Shown: one piece after another, positions 46,131-56,383 of the stretch
Layout of the letters: each line of letters begins with the position of its first letter
Position numbering within the stretch: the first letter of the stretch is position 1
The notes under the pieces: model-generated
The model's database searches: none
What the model was told of the DNA's origin: nothing
Seen by the model: only the letters and a program-made list of their open reading frames with translations
Assembly: GCA_902511185.1 (NCBI GenBank)
Contig: CABXEK010000002.1
Span: forward strand, 1 to 64,000
Reading direction: 5' to 3'
Length of the DNA stretch: 64,000 bases
DNA from: an uncultured Pelagibacteraceae bacterium
GTDB lineage: Bacteria; Pseudomonadota; Alphaproteobacteria; Pelagibacterales; Pelagibacteraceae
Position numbers and translations under genes: made by a program

Positions 46131-47111
46131 TTATTCGTTAGTATTTCTTAGCATTTTTAATAAATTATTTAGTTCTTGTGGTAAAATTGAGGAAAAAATC
46201 ATTTCTTCATTAGTTTTAGGATGAATGAAACCCAGAGTTTTTGCATGTAAAAATTGTCTATTTAATTTGGAGATTAAATTTTCTAATCTCATGTCAATAT
46301 TTTTTAATTTCTTATATTTTTTTTTATATTTATCATCTCCAACAATACTATTTCCCTTATGAGTCATGTGAACACGAATTTGATGAGTTCTTCCAGTTTC
46401 TAATTTACATTCAACCAAACTTAATGTGGGTGTTTTATCATTTTCAAAAATTTCTATAGTTTTATAATTGGTTATTGCATGTTTACCTTTAGAGCGGCTA
46501 ACTTCCATTAATTGTCTATTCTTTGAGCTTCGAGTTATAAAAGTATCAATTTTGCCAGATGACGGCCTTAGTTTGCCCCAAATTAGAAGTTGGTACACTC
46601 TTATAATTGTGTGATCACTAAATTGTTTTGATAAATTATCGTGACTTTCATTATTTTTTGCAATGACCACTAAACCAGATGTATTTTTATCAATTCTATG
46701 TACTATTCCAGGTCTTAGCTCATCTCCGACAGTTGAAAGGGAGTCCTTGTTATAATGAATTAAGGCATTAACTATTGTTTTGTCATAATTTCCAGCTCCT
46801 GGATGCATAATTATTCCAGCTGGTTTATTTATTACCAATAAATCTTCATCTTCATAAATTATTTCTAGTTTAAAGTCATAGGGTTTTAGAGAGGCTTCTT
46901 CAGGCTCTGGAATATTAAGGCTTAATTCGTCACCAGTTAAAACTTTTTTTGAAGGACTTTTAATAATTTCATCATTTAATTTTAGTTTTTCTTTTATGAT
47001 TAGGTTTTTAATTCTTGTTCTACTAATCAACTTCTCTCTTTTGTTGATTAATACATCAACTCTTAGATTATTTTCATTCTCATCAACTATAATATTAATG
47101 TTTTTTTCCAT
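46131..47111 (-). CDS. rluD: RluA-family 23S rRNA pseudouridine synthase (RluD-like)
   Basis: A 326-residue enzyme. An N-terminal S4-like domain (LRVDVLINKREKLISRTRIKNLI) is followed by the catalytic domain. GIVHRIDKNTSGLVVIAKN near residue 133 has the catalytic Asp in R-I-D-K-x-T-S-G. KPAGIIMHPGAGN near 96 and CKLETGRTHQIRVHMTHKGNSIVGD near 230 are family blocks. It makes pseudouridine in 23S rRNA, probably in helix 69 if RluD. Position-specific function (RluD versus RluC/RluA) is inferred from the S4 domain and length. Confidence 0.88.
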   Translation of the reverse strand: MEKNINIIVDENENNLRVDVLINKREKLISRTRIKNLIIKEKLKLNDEIIKSPSKKVLTGDELSLNIPEPEEASLKPYDFKLEIIYEDEDLLVINKPAGIIMHPGAGNYDKTIVNALIHYNKDSLSTVGDELRPGIVHRIDKNTSGLVVIAKNNESHDNLSKQFSDHTIIRVYQLLIWGKLRPSSGKIDTFITRSSKNRQLMEVSRSKGKHAITNYKTIEIFENDKTPTLSLVECKLETGRTHQIRVHMTHKGNSIVGDDKYKKKYKKLKNIDMRLENLISKLNRQFLHAKTLGFIHPKTNEEMIFSSILPQELNNLLKMLRNTNE

Positions 47112-47134
47112 AAAATGTAATATTAATACTAAAT

Positions 47135-47211
47135 GCGCTTGTAGCTCAACTGGATAGAGCGCCTGACTTCGGATCAGGAGGTTCTGGGTTCGACTCCTAG
47201 CAGGCGCACCA
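47135..47211 (+). tRNA. tRNA-Arg (TCG)
   Basis: GCGCTTG (47135) pairs with CAGGCGC before the encoded ACCA. The D arm is GCTCAACTGGATAGAGC. The anticodon stem is CCTGA/TCAGG with loop CTTCGGA, giving anticodon UCG. The T arm is TTCTGGGTTCGACTCCTAG. It lies between the divergent rluD-like gene and the convergent ABC permease, 2 nt from the permease stop. Confidence 0.95.
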
Positions 47212-47213
47212 AT

Positions 47214-48005
47214 TTATTCACCAATATTAATTAAAGTACCTTTCTCTCTAGCTTTATCAAAAGAATAATAAAATACTGATATTGATACAATTAGATAAGT
47301 GGCGTTCAAATAAAAAGCTTGTAGAATGTTTTCATAGTTAACAGACTGATTTACCAAGATATTTCTTGTTTCTTCAAAGATATAAACTAACGGAAGAGCA
47401 TAAGCTATAGATTGAAAAATTTCTGGTAGAGTTTCAACCGGGTAATAGATGCATCCAAAGGGTGCCAGCAAAAACATAGTTGACCATGCAATATTTTCAA
47501 AAGATGGACCAAATCTTAACAATCCTGCAGAAACAAACAAACCTAAGGTTATTCCAAAAACATATAAACTTAAAAAAAGAAATGCTAGAGGCAAACCTAA
47601 ATCTAATAGAGAAATTCCAAATATAGGAGATGTTAATAGTATTGCTGGAACCAAACCAATTAAAGCTCTAATCAAAGCAGTAAAAACAAGTGATATAATA
47701 ATTTCGCTTATTTTCATTGGAGCAATAAACAAGTTAGTAAAATTTCTACTCCAAATTTCCTCTAAAAATAGCATGTTAAACCCAATACTGGTTCTAAATA
47801 AAAAATCATATAGAATTGCACAAGAAAGTATGACTCCTACAGCACCATTATAATAGGTGCTATGATCAGCAAAAAAATTTGAAATAAAGCCCCAAAGTGT
47901 AATTTGAATTGATGGCCAATAAATTAAATCTAAAATTCTTGGAAATGATCTTGTGATTAAATAAAAGTGTCTTAAAAAAAGACCATATATTCTAGTTATA
48001 TTCAT
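47214..48005 (-). CDS. ABC-2 type transporter permease
   Basis: A 263-residue membrane protein with about six helices and no signal peptide. LDLIYWPSIQITLWGFISNF near residue 26 and LFLEEIWSRNFTNLFIAPMKISEIIIS near 80 are typical of ABC-2 exporters of the DrrB/NodJ type. FGCIYYPVETLPEIFQSIAYALPLVYIFEETRNIL near 180-215 is the conserved C-terminal stretch. With the ATPase encoded upstream (14-nt overlap) it forms an exporter in the inner membrane. The cargo is unknown. The gene ends 2 nt from the tRNA-Arg 3' end on the opposite strand. Confidence 0.88.
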   Translation of the reverse strand: MNITRIYGLFLRHFYLITRSFPRILDLIYWPSIQITLWGFISNFFADHSTYYNGAVGVILSCAILYDFLFRTSIGFNMLFLEEIWSRNFTNLFIAPMKISEIIISLVFTALIRALIGLVPAILLTSPIFGISLLDLGLPLAFLFLSLYVFGITLGLFVSAGLLRFGPSFENIAWSTMFLLAPFGCIYYPVETLPEIFQSIAYALPLVYIFEETRNILVNQSVNYENILQAFYLNATYLIVSISVFYYSFDKAREKGTLINIGE

Positions 48006-48729
48006 ATTTATTTCTCACAAGTTCTAAAAAAACTTCTTCTAAATTTTTTCTTCCATGTTTTTTTATTAAATGATCAGGGGTTCCACTATCTACTATTTGG
48101 CCACCTTTCATCATTAAAACAGAATTACATAGCCTCTTAACCTCATCCATGTTATGTGAAGCAAGCAATACTGATATTTTATTTTCTTTTTTATAATTTT
48201 CTAAAAAAGTTCTAACAAAATCTCCAGTCTCAGGATCTAAAGACGCAGTAGGTTCATCAAGCAAAAGTACAGAGGGATTATTAATTAATGCTTTCGCTAA
48301 ACTCACTCTATTTTTTTGCCCTGAAGAAAGTTCTCCTGTAACATTATCTAATAGTTTATCTAATCTTAATTTGTTGGATAAATAATCAATTTGTTCATTT
48401 AAGTTGTTTACATTATATAATTTTCCGTAGACCACTAAATTTTGTCTTACTGTGAGTTTTTTTGGTAATTCTATATATGGAGAAATAAAATTCATTTTGT
48501 GAAGCAGAGAAATCTTATTTTTTTCTATATCCATTCCATTAATTAATACTTGTCCATTGGTTGGCTTTAACAAGCCTAGCATCATTCCAATTGTAGTCGT
48601 TTTTCCACATCCATTTGGCCCTAATAAACCAACAATTTCATTTTCGTTAATTTTAAAGTTAATATCATTTACAGCTTGTTTTGAATTATAACTTTTTGAT
48701 AAATTAATTACTTCAATTGAATTAGACAT
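47992..48729 (-). CDS. ABC transporter ATP-binding protein
   Basis: A 245-residue ABC ATPase. GLLGPNGCGKTTTIGMMLGLLKPT near residue 34 is Walker A. GELSSGQKNRVSLAKALINNPSVLLLDEPTASLDPETG near 132-168 has the signature and Walker B. SHNMDEVKRLCNSVLMM carries the switch His. It powers the ABC-2 permease encoded directly after it with a 14-nt overlap. The start abuts the tsaC stop, so the three minus-strand genes may be one transcript. Substrate unknown. Confidence 0.93.
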   Translation of the reverse strand: MSNSIEVINLSKSYNSKQAVNDINFKINENEIVGLLGPNGCGKTTTIGMMLGLLKPTNGQVLINGMDIEKNKISLLHKMNFISPYIELPKKLTVRQNLVVYGKLYNVNNLNEQIDYLSNKLRLDKLLDNVTGELSSGQKNRVSLAKALINNPSVLLLDEPTASLDPETGDFVRTFLENYKKENKISVLLASHNMDEVKRLCNSVLMMKGGQIVDSGTPDHLIKKHGRKNLEEVFLELVRNKYEYN

Positions 48730-49662
48730 TTAATATTTCGAGGCTCTATTCAATCTATCATTTATTGTTTTGCCAATGCCTTTGTTTTGAATTTTTTCAA
48801 CTGCAATCATTTTATAACCTTCTTTTTTAATTTTTCTTAATAATGAGTATAAATTTTTAGCAGATTGTTGAAGATTATTATTTTTACTTAAATAGTAATA
48901 ATTTTTAAACTTAGCTTTTCTTTTTTTTACTAATACAAAAGCTTCATCTTTTTTTGGTTTTTTAGCATTTATTCTTAATGGAATACCAGGAGAGTAATGT
49001 AATGGAAATTGACCAGGTGCAATTTTCTTTTTTGAATTAGTTTTTATTAAAACTTTTTTTTTTAATATTTTTTCTATTTTTGAAACATCCAATCCTCCAT
49101 ATCTAAGCAATGTTGGTTTTCCTAAAAGATTTATAATTGTTGACTCTAAACCAATCTCACATTTGCCCCCGTCTAAGACAAATTTAATTTTTGATCCAAA
49201 CTCTTCAATAACGTCAGACGCCTTAACTGAGCTTAATTTACTTGAAATATTTGCACTCGGGGCAGCTAATGGATATTCCAGGCTTTTGAGTAGTTTTCTA
49301 AATAAAGAATGTTTTGGAAAACGAATAGCAATGCTGTTTCGTTTATTTGTTACAAATTTAGAAATTTTAGAGTTTTTTTTTAATTTTAAAATAAATGTAA
49401 TCGGTCCAGGAGAGAACTTATTATATAGCTTAATAAAATTATCATTAATATGACAATCATCTTTAAGCTTGTCGATATCTGAATAATGAACAATTAAAGG
49501 ATTATTCATAGGTCTTTTTTTCAATCTGAATATCTTTTTTACTGATGTATTTGAATAAGCATTTCCAGCTAATCCATAGACAGTTTCGGTAGGTACAGCC
49601 ACACAATGATTTTTATCTAAATATTTCTTAGCTTTTTTGATATTTGATTGAATAGATTTCAT
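48730..49662 (-). CDS. tsaC: L-threonylcarbamoyladenylate synthase
   Basis: A 310-residue protein of the Sua5 type. The YrdC domain carries HCVAVPTETVYGLAGNAYS near residue 19, KRPMNNPLIVHYSD near 48, FSPGPITFILKLKK near 90 and NSIAIRFPKH near 108. APSANISSKLSSVKASDV near 134 and LRYGGLDVSKIE near 185 follow, and a Sua5 C-terminal domain starts near APGQFPLHYSPG. It makes the precursor for t6A37 in tRNAs reading ANN codons. It diverges from xseB with only 20 nt between start codons. Confidence 0.94.
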   Translation of the reverse strand: MKSIQSNIKKAKKYLDKNHCVAVPTETVYGLAGNAYSNTSVKKIFRLKKRPMNNPLIVHYSDIDKLKDDCHINDNFIKLYNKFSPGPITFILKLKKNSKISKFVTNKRNSIAIRFPKHSLFRKLLKSLEYPLAAPSANISSKLSSVKASDVIEEFGSKIKFVLDGGKCEIGLESTIINLLGKPTLLRYGGLDVSKIEKILKKKVLIKTNSKKKIAPGQFPLHYSPGIPLRINAKKPKKDEAFVLVKKRKAKFKNYYYLSKNNNLQQSAKNLYSLLRKIKKEGYKMIAVEKIQNKGIGKTINDRLNRASKY

Positions 49663-49682
49663 GTATTAATAATTATTATTAT

Positions 49683-49919
49683 ATGAAAGATAAAAATTTA
49701 CTACCTGATAATGATACAAGTTCAATAGAGGAGCTAACTGATCAAGCAAATCAAATAATAGAGTCTTTGGAAAATGAAAAAGATCTAAATAATTCTGTTG
49801 AAAACTATCAAGAATTATTGAGGTTAAACAATATTATTGAAAAAAAATTTCATAAAAGCTTTAGATCTATTGGTGAAGAAACTAATAAAAAAATTAAAGA
49901 AATCATTAAAAAAAAATGA
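49683..49919 (+). CDS. xseB: Exodeoxyribonuclease VII small subunit
   Basis: A 78-residue helical protein. SIEELTDQANQIIESLENEKDLNNSVENYQELLRLNNIIEKKF covers the XseB hairpin: a first helix, an acidic turn (LENEKDLNNSVENY) and a second helix. It pairs with XseA, not in this window, to degrade single-stranded DNA. It precedes ispA with a 4-nt overlap, the widespread xseB-ispA-dxs order, which strengthens the call for so short a protein. Confidence 0.88.
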   Translation: MKDKNLLPDNDTSSIEELTDQANQIIESLENEKDLNNSVENYQELLRLNNIIEKKFHKSFRSIGEETNKKIKEIIKKK

Positions 49920-50788
49920 AAACCAAGCTTAATAGGATTGCAAAAGACACAAACATCTTTCTAAAAAAATTTTTAAACAAACAAAATAATTCTAAATTAA
50001 TTCCAGCCATGAAGTATGGGTTATTTCCAGGTGGAAAAAAAATTAGATCTAAAATTTTGATTGATATTGGTTCATTACTAGCAATAGATTATAAAACATT
50101 AATTGCTATCGGAGCCTCTGTGGAATGTATTCATGCTTATTCCCTAATTCATGATGATTTACCATGCATGGATAACGATAAAATTAGAAGAGGAAAACCA
50201 TCTACGCACATTAAGTTTGGAGAGTCCACAGCAGTCCTTGCAGGAAATTCATTACTTACAATGGCATTTGAAATTTTAGCAAGTCCTGCTTTAAAAATAA
50301 GTGAAAAAATTAAGATTAATTTAATAAAGAAACTATCTGAATGCTCAGGTCATTTAGGTATAGCGGGTGGTCAATATTTAGATCTAAGTTATGAAAAAAA
50401 AAAGATAACTAAAAATAAAATTATAGAAATGGAAATAAAAAAAACAGGAAAATTATTTAGTTTTTGTTGTGCTGCTCCTGCAATTATTAAGAAAAAAAAT
50501 ATCAAAGAAGTAAAATTTTTTGAAAATATTGGTTCAGATATAGGTTTATTATTTCAAATAGCTGATGACTTGATTGATTTTAAAGGTAGCTCTAAAATAG
50601 CTGGAAAAAAAACAGGAAAAGATCAAAAAAAAGGTAAAGCTACATTAATAAGTTTGCTAGGCTATATGAATGCAATTAAATATTGTGATAGAATTATTTT
50701 AAAAACAAATAAAAATTTAAAGAAATACGGTACAAGTTCTGAATATATAAAAGAAACATTGAATTATATTTTGTATAGAGACAAGTAA
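49916..50788 (+). CDS. ispA: Farnesyl/geranylgeranyl diphosphate synthase
   Basis: A 290-residue short-chain trans-prenyltransferase. [18 protein letters not shown] near residue 37 binds [26 protein letters not shown] near 76-98 is the first Asp-rich motif with the two-residue insertion usual in bacterial FPP synthases. [15 protein letters not shown] near 207 is the second. It condenses IPP with DMAPP/GPP in the cytoplasm. It lies between xseB (4-nt overlap) and dxs (1-base overlap). Confidence 0.93.
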   Translation: MKTKLNRIAKDTNIFLKKFLNKQNNSKLIPAMKYGLFPGGKKIRSKILIDIGSLLAIDYKTLIAIGASVECIHAYSLIHDDLPCMDNDKIRRGKPSTHIKFGESTAVLAGNSLLTMAFEILASPALKISEKIKINLIKKLSECSGHLGIAGGQYLDLSYEKKKITKNKIIEMEIKKTGKLFSFCCAAPAIIKKKNIKEVKFFENIGSDIGLLFQIADDLIDFKGSSKIAGKKTGKDQKKGKATLISLLGYMNAIKYCDRIILKTNKNLKKYGTSSEYIKETLNYILYRDK

Positions 50789-52701
50789 TGATAAATTATA
50801 AATTTTTAAATGATATAAATTTTCCATCTGATTTGAGAAAGTTATCAGAAGATGATTTGCAAAAAGTTTCAGATGAAGTTAGAGAAGAAATGATTAGTGC
50901 AGTTTCTGAAACTGGAGGACATTTAGGTGCAGGTTTAGGAGTAGTAGAGCTATCAGTTGCTCTTCATTATGTTTTTGACACACCTAATGATAAATTGATC
51001 TGGGATGTAGGACATCAATCTTATCCACATAAAATTCTAACTGGAAGAAAAAATAAGATTAAATCTTTAAGACAAGGAAATGGTTTATCAGGATTTACAA
51101 AAAGATCAGAAAGTGAATACGATCCTTTTGGTGCTGCTCATAGCTCAACATCTATATCTTCAGCACTAGGGATTGCTGAAGCAAATAAATTAGCAAATAA
51201 ATCATCCAATGTGATAGCAGTAATTGGTGATGGCGCAATCAGTGCAGGAATGGCTTATGAAGCAATGAATAATGCTGGAGCATCAAAAACAAAAATGATT
51301 GTTATTTTGAATGATAACGATATGTCAATTGCAAAACCAGTAGGTGCTATGAGAACTTATCTAGCAAAGTTATTAACAGGAAAAATTTATTTTAGTCTAA
51401 GAGAAACTATTAAATTAATAATGTCTTCGTTTTCAAAACGATTTAGTGCAAAAGCTGGTAAAGCTGAAGATTTTTTAAGATCAGCTGTAACAGGAGGGAC
51501 ATTGTTTAGTTCATTAGGTTTTTATTATGCAGGTCCAATTGATGGTCATGACTTAAATAGTCTTGTTCCTATTCTTAAAAACGCAAGGGACTCTAAACAC
51601 GAAGGACCAATTATGATCCATATAAAAACACAAAAAGGTAAAGGCTATTCTTATGCAGAAAAAGCATCTGATCATTACCATGGTGTTTCAAAATTCAATG
51701 TAAAAACAGGAGAACAAGTTAAAAGTGGAAGCAATCTTCCAGCCTATACAAAAGTATTTGCAAATACGTTGGTTAAACATGCTCAAAAAGATAGTAAAAT
51801 TGTTGGGATAACAGCTGCAATGCCAGGGGGCACAGGAATGGACATTTTTGGAAAAGAATTTCCTAAAAGAATGTTTGACGTAGGAATAGCCGAACAACAT
51901 GCAGTAACTTTTGCTGCTGGACTAGCTACAGAGGGCTATAAACCTTATGCAGCAATTTATTCAACTTTTTTACAAAGAGCTTATGATCAGGTTGTTCATG
52001 ATGTAGCTATTCAAAGTTTACCTGTAAGGTTTGCAATAGATAGAGCGGGTCTAGTAGGTGCAGACGGATCAACACATGCTGGCTCATTTGATATTACATA
52101 TTTAACAACTTTGCCTAATTTTATTGTGATGGCAGCAAGCGATGAAGTTGAGTTGGTAAAAATGATTAATACATCTGTGGATATTAACGATAAACCGAGT
52201 GCAATCAGGTATCCTAGAGGAACAGGGTTGGGTCTTGATCTACCTTCAATTGAGGAAAAGATTGAAATAGGCAAAGGAAAAATAATTCAAGAAGGAAATC
52301 AAGTCTGCCTTTTAAGTCTGGGTACTAGGCTTGAAGAGTGCAAATTAGCAGTTGAGGAATTAAAGAATAAAGGTGTATCAGTAACAATTGTTGATGCAAG
52401 ATTTGCTAAACCTTTAGACCAAGAACTTATTTTAAAATGTGCCAGACAACATGAAGTAATGATCACCATTGAAGAAGGATCAATAGGTGGTTTTGGTTCT
52501 CATGTTAAAAATTTATTAGCTGAGAAAGGAATATTTGACAAAGGATTGAAGTTTAGAGCAATGACACTACCTGATACTTTTATTGAACAAGATAATCCTA
52601 AGAAAATGTATGACGTTGCTGGGTTAAATGCTTCACAAATTTCAAAGAAAGTTTTAGATATTTTTTTTACAAAAGACTCAATTAAGGTAGTTAAAAATTA
52701 A
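50788..52701 (+). CDS. dxs: 1-deoxy-D-xylulose-5-phosphate synthase
   Basis: A 637-residue thiamine-diphosphate enzyme. [23 protein letters not shown] near residue 46 and [17 protein letters not shown] near 72 are DXS-specific. [20 protein letters not shown] near 149 binds ThDP/Mg. [40 protein letters not shown] near 362-400 has the activating Glu. [20 protein letters not shown] near 420 completes the pattern. It joins pyruvate and glyceraldehyde-3-phosphate as the first step of the MEP isoprenoid route. It is the third gene of xseB-ispA-dxs. Confidence 0.97.
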   Translation: MINYKFLNDINFPSDLRKLSEDDLQKVSDEVREEMISAVSETGGHLGAGLGVVELSVALHYVFDTPNDKLIWDVGHQSYPHKILTGRKNKIKSLRQGNGLSGFTKRSESEYDPFGAAHSSTSISSALGIAEANKLANKSSNVIAVIGDGAISAGMAYEAMNNAGASKTKMIVILNDNDMSIAKPVGAMRTYLAKLLTGKIYFSLRETIKLIMSSFSKRFSAKAGKAEDFLRSAVTGGTLFSSLGFYYAGPIDGHDLNSLVPILKNARDSKHEGPIMIHIKTQKGKGYSYAEKASDHYHGVSKFNVKTGEQVKSGSNLPAYTKVFANTLVKHAQKDSKIVGITAAMPGGTGMDIFGKEFPKRMFDVGIAEQHAVTFAAGLATEGYKPYAAIYSTFLQRAYDQVVHDVAIQSLPVRFAIDRAGLVGADGSTHAGSFDITYLTTLPNFIVMAASDEVELVKMINTSVDINDKPSAIRYPRGTGLGLDLPSIEEKIEIGKGKIIQEGNQVCLLSLGTRLEECKLAVEELKNKGVSVTIVDARFAKPLDQELILKCARQHEVMITIEEGSIGGFGSHVKNLLAEKGIFDKGLKFRAMTLPDTFIEQDNPKKMYDVAGLNASQISKKVLDIFFTKDSIKVVKN

Positions 52702-52710
52702 AAAATAGTT

Positions 52711-53793
52711 TTAACTGCACTGAGCTTTATGCATTAAATAATGATCTAATAAAACACAATTCATCATAGCTTCACCAACAGGAACAGCTCTTATGCCTAC
52801 GCAAGGATCATGCCTTCCTTTAACTGATATAGTTGTATTTTTTCCGAATTTATTAATAGTTTTTCTAGTTGTTAAAATTGATGATGTAGGTTTTACCGCA
52901 AATGAAGCAATAATTTCTTGACCAGATGATATACCACCTAAAATACCTCCAGCATTATTGGAGTCAAATTTTAATTTTTTACCTCTTTGAGAAATTTCAT
53001 CTGAGTTTTGTTCTCCACTCAATTGTGCAGAATTCATTCCAGCTCCAATGTTCACTCCTTTAACTGCATTTATACTCATTAACCCTGATGCTATATCTGA
53101 GTCTAATTTTGAATAAATTGGAGCACCTAGTCCTGCAGGTATTCCTCTTGCTCTAATTTCTATTACAGCACCACATGAAGATCCAGATTTTCTAACATCC
53201 AATAAATATTTTTCCCAAAGTTTTAACATAGACTTATCAGGACAGAAAAAAGGATTTTTATAAATTGTTTGATCGTTCCATTGACTAGTATCACATCCCA
53301 ATATTCCTAGTTGAGTAACAGCACCTATAACTCTAAATTTTTTACCTAATTTTTTTTGTAAAACTAATTTAGCTATTGCACCTGCCGCAACCCTAGCAGC
53401 TGTTTCTCTTGCAGAAGATCTTCCACCACCTCTATAATCCCTTATTCCATATTTTCTAAAATAAGTATAATCAGCGTGACCTGGTCTAAATTTATCTTTT
53501 ATTTTACCATAATCTTTTGACCTCATATCTTTATTGTAAATAATAAGAGATATAGGTGTTCCAGTAGTTTTTCCCTCAAACACACCAGACAATATTTGAA
53601 CTTTATCATCTTCTTTTCTTTGAGTTGTAAATTTTGACTGACCCGGTTTTCTTTTATTTAGTTCTAACTGAATATCATGTTCTTTAAGGCTTATATTTGG
53701 TGGACAGCCATCAACCACACAACCAATAGCTGGTCCATGAGATTCACCCCAAGTTGAGAAACGAAATAACTTTCCAAAAGTATTAAATGACAT
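52711..53793 (-). CDS. aroC: Chorismate synthase
   Basis: A 360-residue enzyme of normal length. [23 protein letters not shown] near residue 11 is signature 1. [41 protein letters not shown] near 101-140 covers signature 2. [21 protein letters not shown] near 283 and [19 protein letters not shown] near 326 are signature 3. It makes chorismate from EPSP using reduced FMN, the branch point to aromatic amino acids and folate. It is convergent with dxs and divergent from pdxH. Confidence 0.97.
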   Translation of the reverse strand: MSFNTFGKLFRFSTWGESHGPAIGCVVDGCPPNISLKEHDIQLELNKRKPGQSKFTTQRKEDDKVQILSGVFEGKTTGTPISLIIYNKDMRSKDYGKIKDKFRPGHADYTYFRKYGIRDYRGGGRSSARETAARVAAGAIAKLVLQKKLGKKFRVIGAVTQLGILGCDTSQWNDQTIYKNPFFCPDKSMLKLWEKYLLDVRKSGSSCGAVIEIRARGIPAGLGAPIYSKLDSDIASGLMSINAVKGVNIGAGMNSAQLSGEQNSDEISQRGKKLKFDSNNAGGILGGISSGQEIIASFAVKPTSSILTTRKTINKFGKNTTISVKGRHDPCVGIRAVPVGEAMMNCVLLDHYLMHKAQCS

Positions 53794-53826
53794 TATTTAT
53801 ATTATATAGATTATTTTGTTTAAATT

Positions 53827-54453
53827 ATGAATCAAAAAAACTCACTTGGCCTGAATAATTGTTTTTTGGATCTAGATGATCCAATTCAACTATTTGAAAT
53901 ATGGATGGATGAAGCAAAAAAATCAGAACCAAACGATCCTAATGCACTTTCATTGGCAACATCAAATAAGGATAATATCCCATCTGTAAGAATGGTTTTA
54001 TTAAAAGAGTTTAGCCAAAATGGATTTATATTTTACACCAATTTAAATAGTCAAAAAGGAAACGAATTAAAAGAGAATCCTAAAGCAGCAATGTGCTTTC
54101 ATTGGAAAAGTCTTTTACGACAAATAAGAATTAGTGGAACGGTAACTCAAGTAGAAGACAAAATTGCTGACCAATATTATAATTCAAGAAGTTATGAAAG
54201 TAGAATCGGTGCTTGGGCTTCAAATCAAAGTAGTAAGTTAGTTAATAGGGATGAACTGGTAAATTCAATTAAAAAATATAAACATAAATATAATGATGAA
54301 AATAACGTTCCAAGACCCAGTCATTGGTCAGGTTGGAATTTATCTCCATTAAGTATTGAATTTTGGTTAGATGGAGATAGCAGAATTCATGAAAGATTAA
54401 AGTATACGATCGATAAGAATGGTAATTGGATAAAATCTTTATTGAGTCCTTAA
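53827..54453 (+). CDS. pdxH: Pyridoxamine 5'-phosphate oxidase
   Basis: A 208-residue flavin enzyme. PNALSLATSNKDNIPSVRMVLLKEFSQNGFIFYTNLNSQKG near residues 38-77 is the FMN-binding region. RQIRISGTVTQVEDKIADQYYNSR near 98 and SRIGAWASNQSSKL near 124 follow. The C-terminus WDGDSRIHERL-type is seen as WLDGDSRIHERLKY, and ends LLSP as the family does. It oxidises PNP/PMP to PLP. It diverges from aroC by 33 nt, and its stop overlaps that of the convergent prenyl synthase by 4 nt. Confidence 0.95.
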   Translation: MNQKNSLGLNNCFLDLDDPIQLFEIWMDEAKKSEPNDPNALSLATSNKDNIPSVRMVLLKEFSQNGFIFYTNLNSQKGNELKENPKAAMCFHWKSLLRQIRISGTVTQVEDKIADQYYNSRSYESRIGAWASNQSSKLVNRDELVNSIKKYKHKYNDENNVPRPSHWSGWNLSPLSIEFWLDGDSRIHERLKYTIDKNGNWIKSLLSP

Positions 54454-55463
54454 AAATTTCTAGCCAAACTAAATGAAGCAATATTTTTAAAAATTTCTTT
54501 TTCTTTACAGTCTTTAAATACAGTTAAAGAATTTGAAGCAAGATTAATATAATGTTGAGCTTTTTGATAACACTCTTTAATAATATCATATTTTTTAATC
54601 AAAGAAGCTATTTCTTTTAAATCATTTTTATCTCTCATATCTTTTTTAAACAATTCGATTAATAATTTTTTTTCATCAAGATTTATTCTATGGAAAAGAA
54701 GGATTATAGGTAAAGTAATTTTTCCTTCAAAAAAATCTTGACCAACTTTTTTTCCAAATAATTTTAGATCAGAATTATAATCTAAAGTATCATCAGCAAT
54801 TTGAAAAGTTAGTCCAAGATTTCTTCCATAAAATTCTAACGCGTTTTTTTCTTTGGTATTTGCATCTGATAAAATTGCACCAACTTTTGTTGCAGCTGCA
54901 AATAGCTCTGCAGTTTTTGCAGAGATAATTTTTAAATAAGTTTCTTCAAGCATATCAACTTCACCTTTGTGCTGAAGCTGCAAAACTTCTCCCTGAGCAA
55001 TCTTAGAAGAGGTTGACGATAATAATTTTAAAACTTCCAGATTGCCATCTTCTACCATCATCTCAAAACACCTACTTAATAAATAATCTCCAATTAAAAC
55101 TGAAGAATGATTATTCCAAACTTTATTTAAAGTTTTTTTTCCTCTTCTTACAACACCCTCATCAATTACATCGTCATGCATTAATGTTGCACTGTGAATT
55201 AATTCTACACAAGCTGCTAAGTTAATATCTCTTGATCCTTTAGAATATCCACATAATTTTGCAGCCCCTAAGGTCAAAAGAGCTCTTAATCTTTTTCCAC
55301 CTGTTTTAATATGGTAGTCAGTCATTTTTTGTACCAACTCCACATCACTAGCTAACTTTGATTTAATTTTTTCTTCAGTTAGAACAAGTTTGTCCTCAAC
55401 AGAATCCTTCAGTTGAAAGTAAGAGTCGTTTATCTGATTTTTAAGCTGTACTACAGTTCCCAT
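54450..55463 (-). CDS. ispB: Long-chain polyprenyl diphosphate synthase (octaprenyl/decaprenyl type)
   Basis: A 337-residue trans-prenyltransferase. HIKTGGKRLRALLTLGAAKLCGY near residue 50 binds IPP. IHSATLMHDDVIDEGVVRRGKKTLN near 90-114 is the first D-D-x-x-D motif without the insertion seen in IspA, which marks the long-chain type. LTFQIADDTLDYNSD near 212 is the second. It makes the ubiquinone side chain. Chain length cannot be read by eye. It is on the minus strand alone, convergent with pdxH. Confidence 0.9.
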   Translation of the reverse strand: MGTVVQLKNQINDSYFQLKDSVEDKLVLTEEKIKSKLASDVELVQKMTDYHIKTGGKRLRALLTLGAAKLCGYSKGSRDINLAACVELIHSATLMHDDVIDEGVVRRGKKTLNKVWNNHSSVLIGDYLLSRCFEMMVEDGNLEVLKLLSSTSSKIAQGEVLQLQHKGEVDMLEETYLKIISAKTAELFAAATKVGAILSDANTKEKNALEFYGRNLGLTFQIADDTLDYNSDLKLFGKKVGQDFFEGKITLPIILLFHRINLDEKKLLIELFKKDMRDKNDLKEIASLIKKYDIIKECYQKAQHYINLASNSLTVFKDCKEKEIFKNIASFSLARNF

Positions 55464-55576
55464 ATACTATTTAGATTAATATAATTAAGTTTTATATATT
55501 ACTTATCAATTGACGCACCTTTTTCTTCAATTATAAGTGTTTTTATATTCAATTAATAATTTTATAAGGAATAATA

Positions 55577-56383
55577 ATGTTCTCTTTTTTTAAAAAGAAA
55601 AAGACTGTAGCTCATATCAAATTAAATGGAGTTATAGGAAATGCTGGAAAATTCAAACAAGGCATTGATTTTGCTGGACAAGAAGAACTAATAAAGAAGG
55701 CTTTTTCTCTAAAAAAAGCTGCTTGTGTTGCTATCACTATTAATTCACCTGGTGGATCACCTGTTCAATCACATTTAATTTATAGTTTAATTAGACAAGA
55801 GGCTAAAAAAAATAAAAAAAAAGTTATCGTATTTGCTGAAGATGTAGCTGCATCTGGAGGATATCTTATTTCATGTGCTGGTGATGAAATTTATGCAAAT
55901 TCAAGTTCAATCATTGGATCTATAGGAGTTATATATTCTTCATTTGGATTTACAGAATTGATAAAAAAAATTGGTGTTGAAAGAAGAATTCATACAGCTG
56001 GAAAAAATAAAAGTACATTAGATCCTTTTCTAGAAGAAAAAAATGAGGACATTGAAAGATTAAAAAAAATTCAATTAGATTTGCATAAAGACTTTATAAA
56101 TGTAGTAGAGGAAAGTAGAGGATCTAAATTAAATAAATCTGAATTAGAACTTTTTTCAGGAGAATTTTGGTCAGGCAGTAAAGCAAAAGATTTGGGACTA
56201 ATAGATGGAATAGGTGATGCGCACATAATTTTAAAAGAAAAATTTGGAGAAGATGTTGTAATTAAAAAATTTGAAAAGTCCAAAAGTTGGTTAAGTCAAA
56301 AACTTTCATCTTCAAGTAATCAAGTAGATCAATTAGCTAACATCTTAGATGAAAGGTCAATCTGGCAAAGATATGGTTTCTAA
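55577..56383 (+). CDS. S49 family serine peptidase (SppA/SohB-like)
   Basis: A 268-residue peptidase. [22 protein letters not shown] near residue 53 forms the oxyanion region. [36 protein letters not shown] near 82-118 contains the nucleophile Ser in A-S-G-G-Y. The general-base Lys lies in [16 protein letters not shown] near 141. It has only the catalytic half, as in SohB and short SppA. It lacks an obvious N-terminal membrane helix ([15 protein letters not shown]). It likely degrades signal peptides or peptide fragments at the membrane. It overlaps glyQ by 11 nt. Confidence 0.88.
   Translation: MFSFFKKKKTVAHIKLNGVIGNAGKFKQGIDFAGQEELIKKAFSLKKAACVAITINSPGGSPVQSHLIYSLIRQEAKKNKKKVIVFAEDVAASGGYLISCAGDEIYANSSSIIGSIGVIYSSFGFTELIKKIGVERRIHTAGKNKSTLDPFLEEKNEDIERLKKIQLDLHKDFINVVEESRGSKLNKSELELFSGEFWSGSKAKDLGLIDGIGDAHIILKEKFGEDVVIKKFEKSKSWLSQKLSSSSNQVDQLANILDERSIWQRYGF

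Noticed and set aside
47449-47853. 134-residue plus-strand ORF within the ABC permease gene
   Set aside because: It is antisense to a well-supported membrane protein, and its Lys/Pro-rich sequence is a typical complement of hydrophobic codons.
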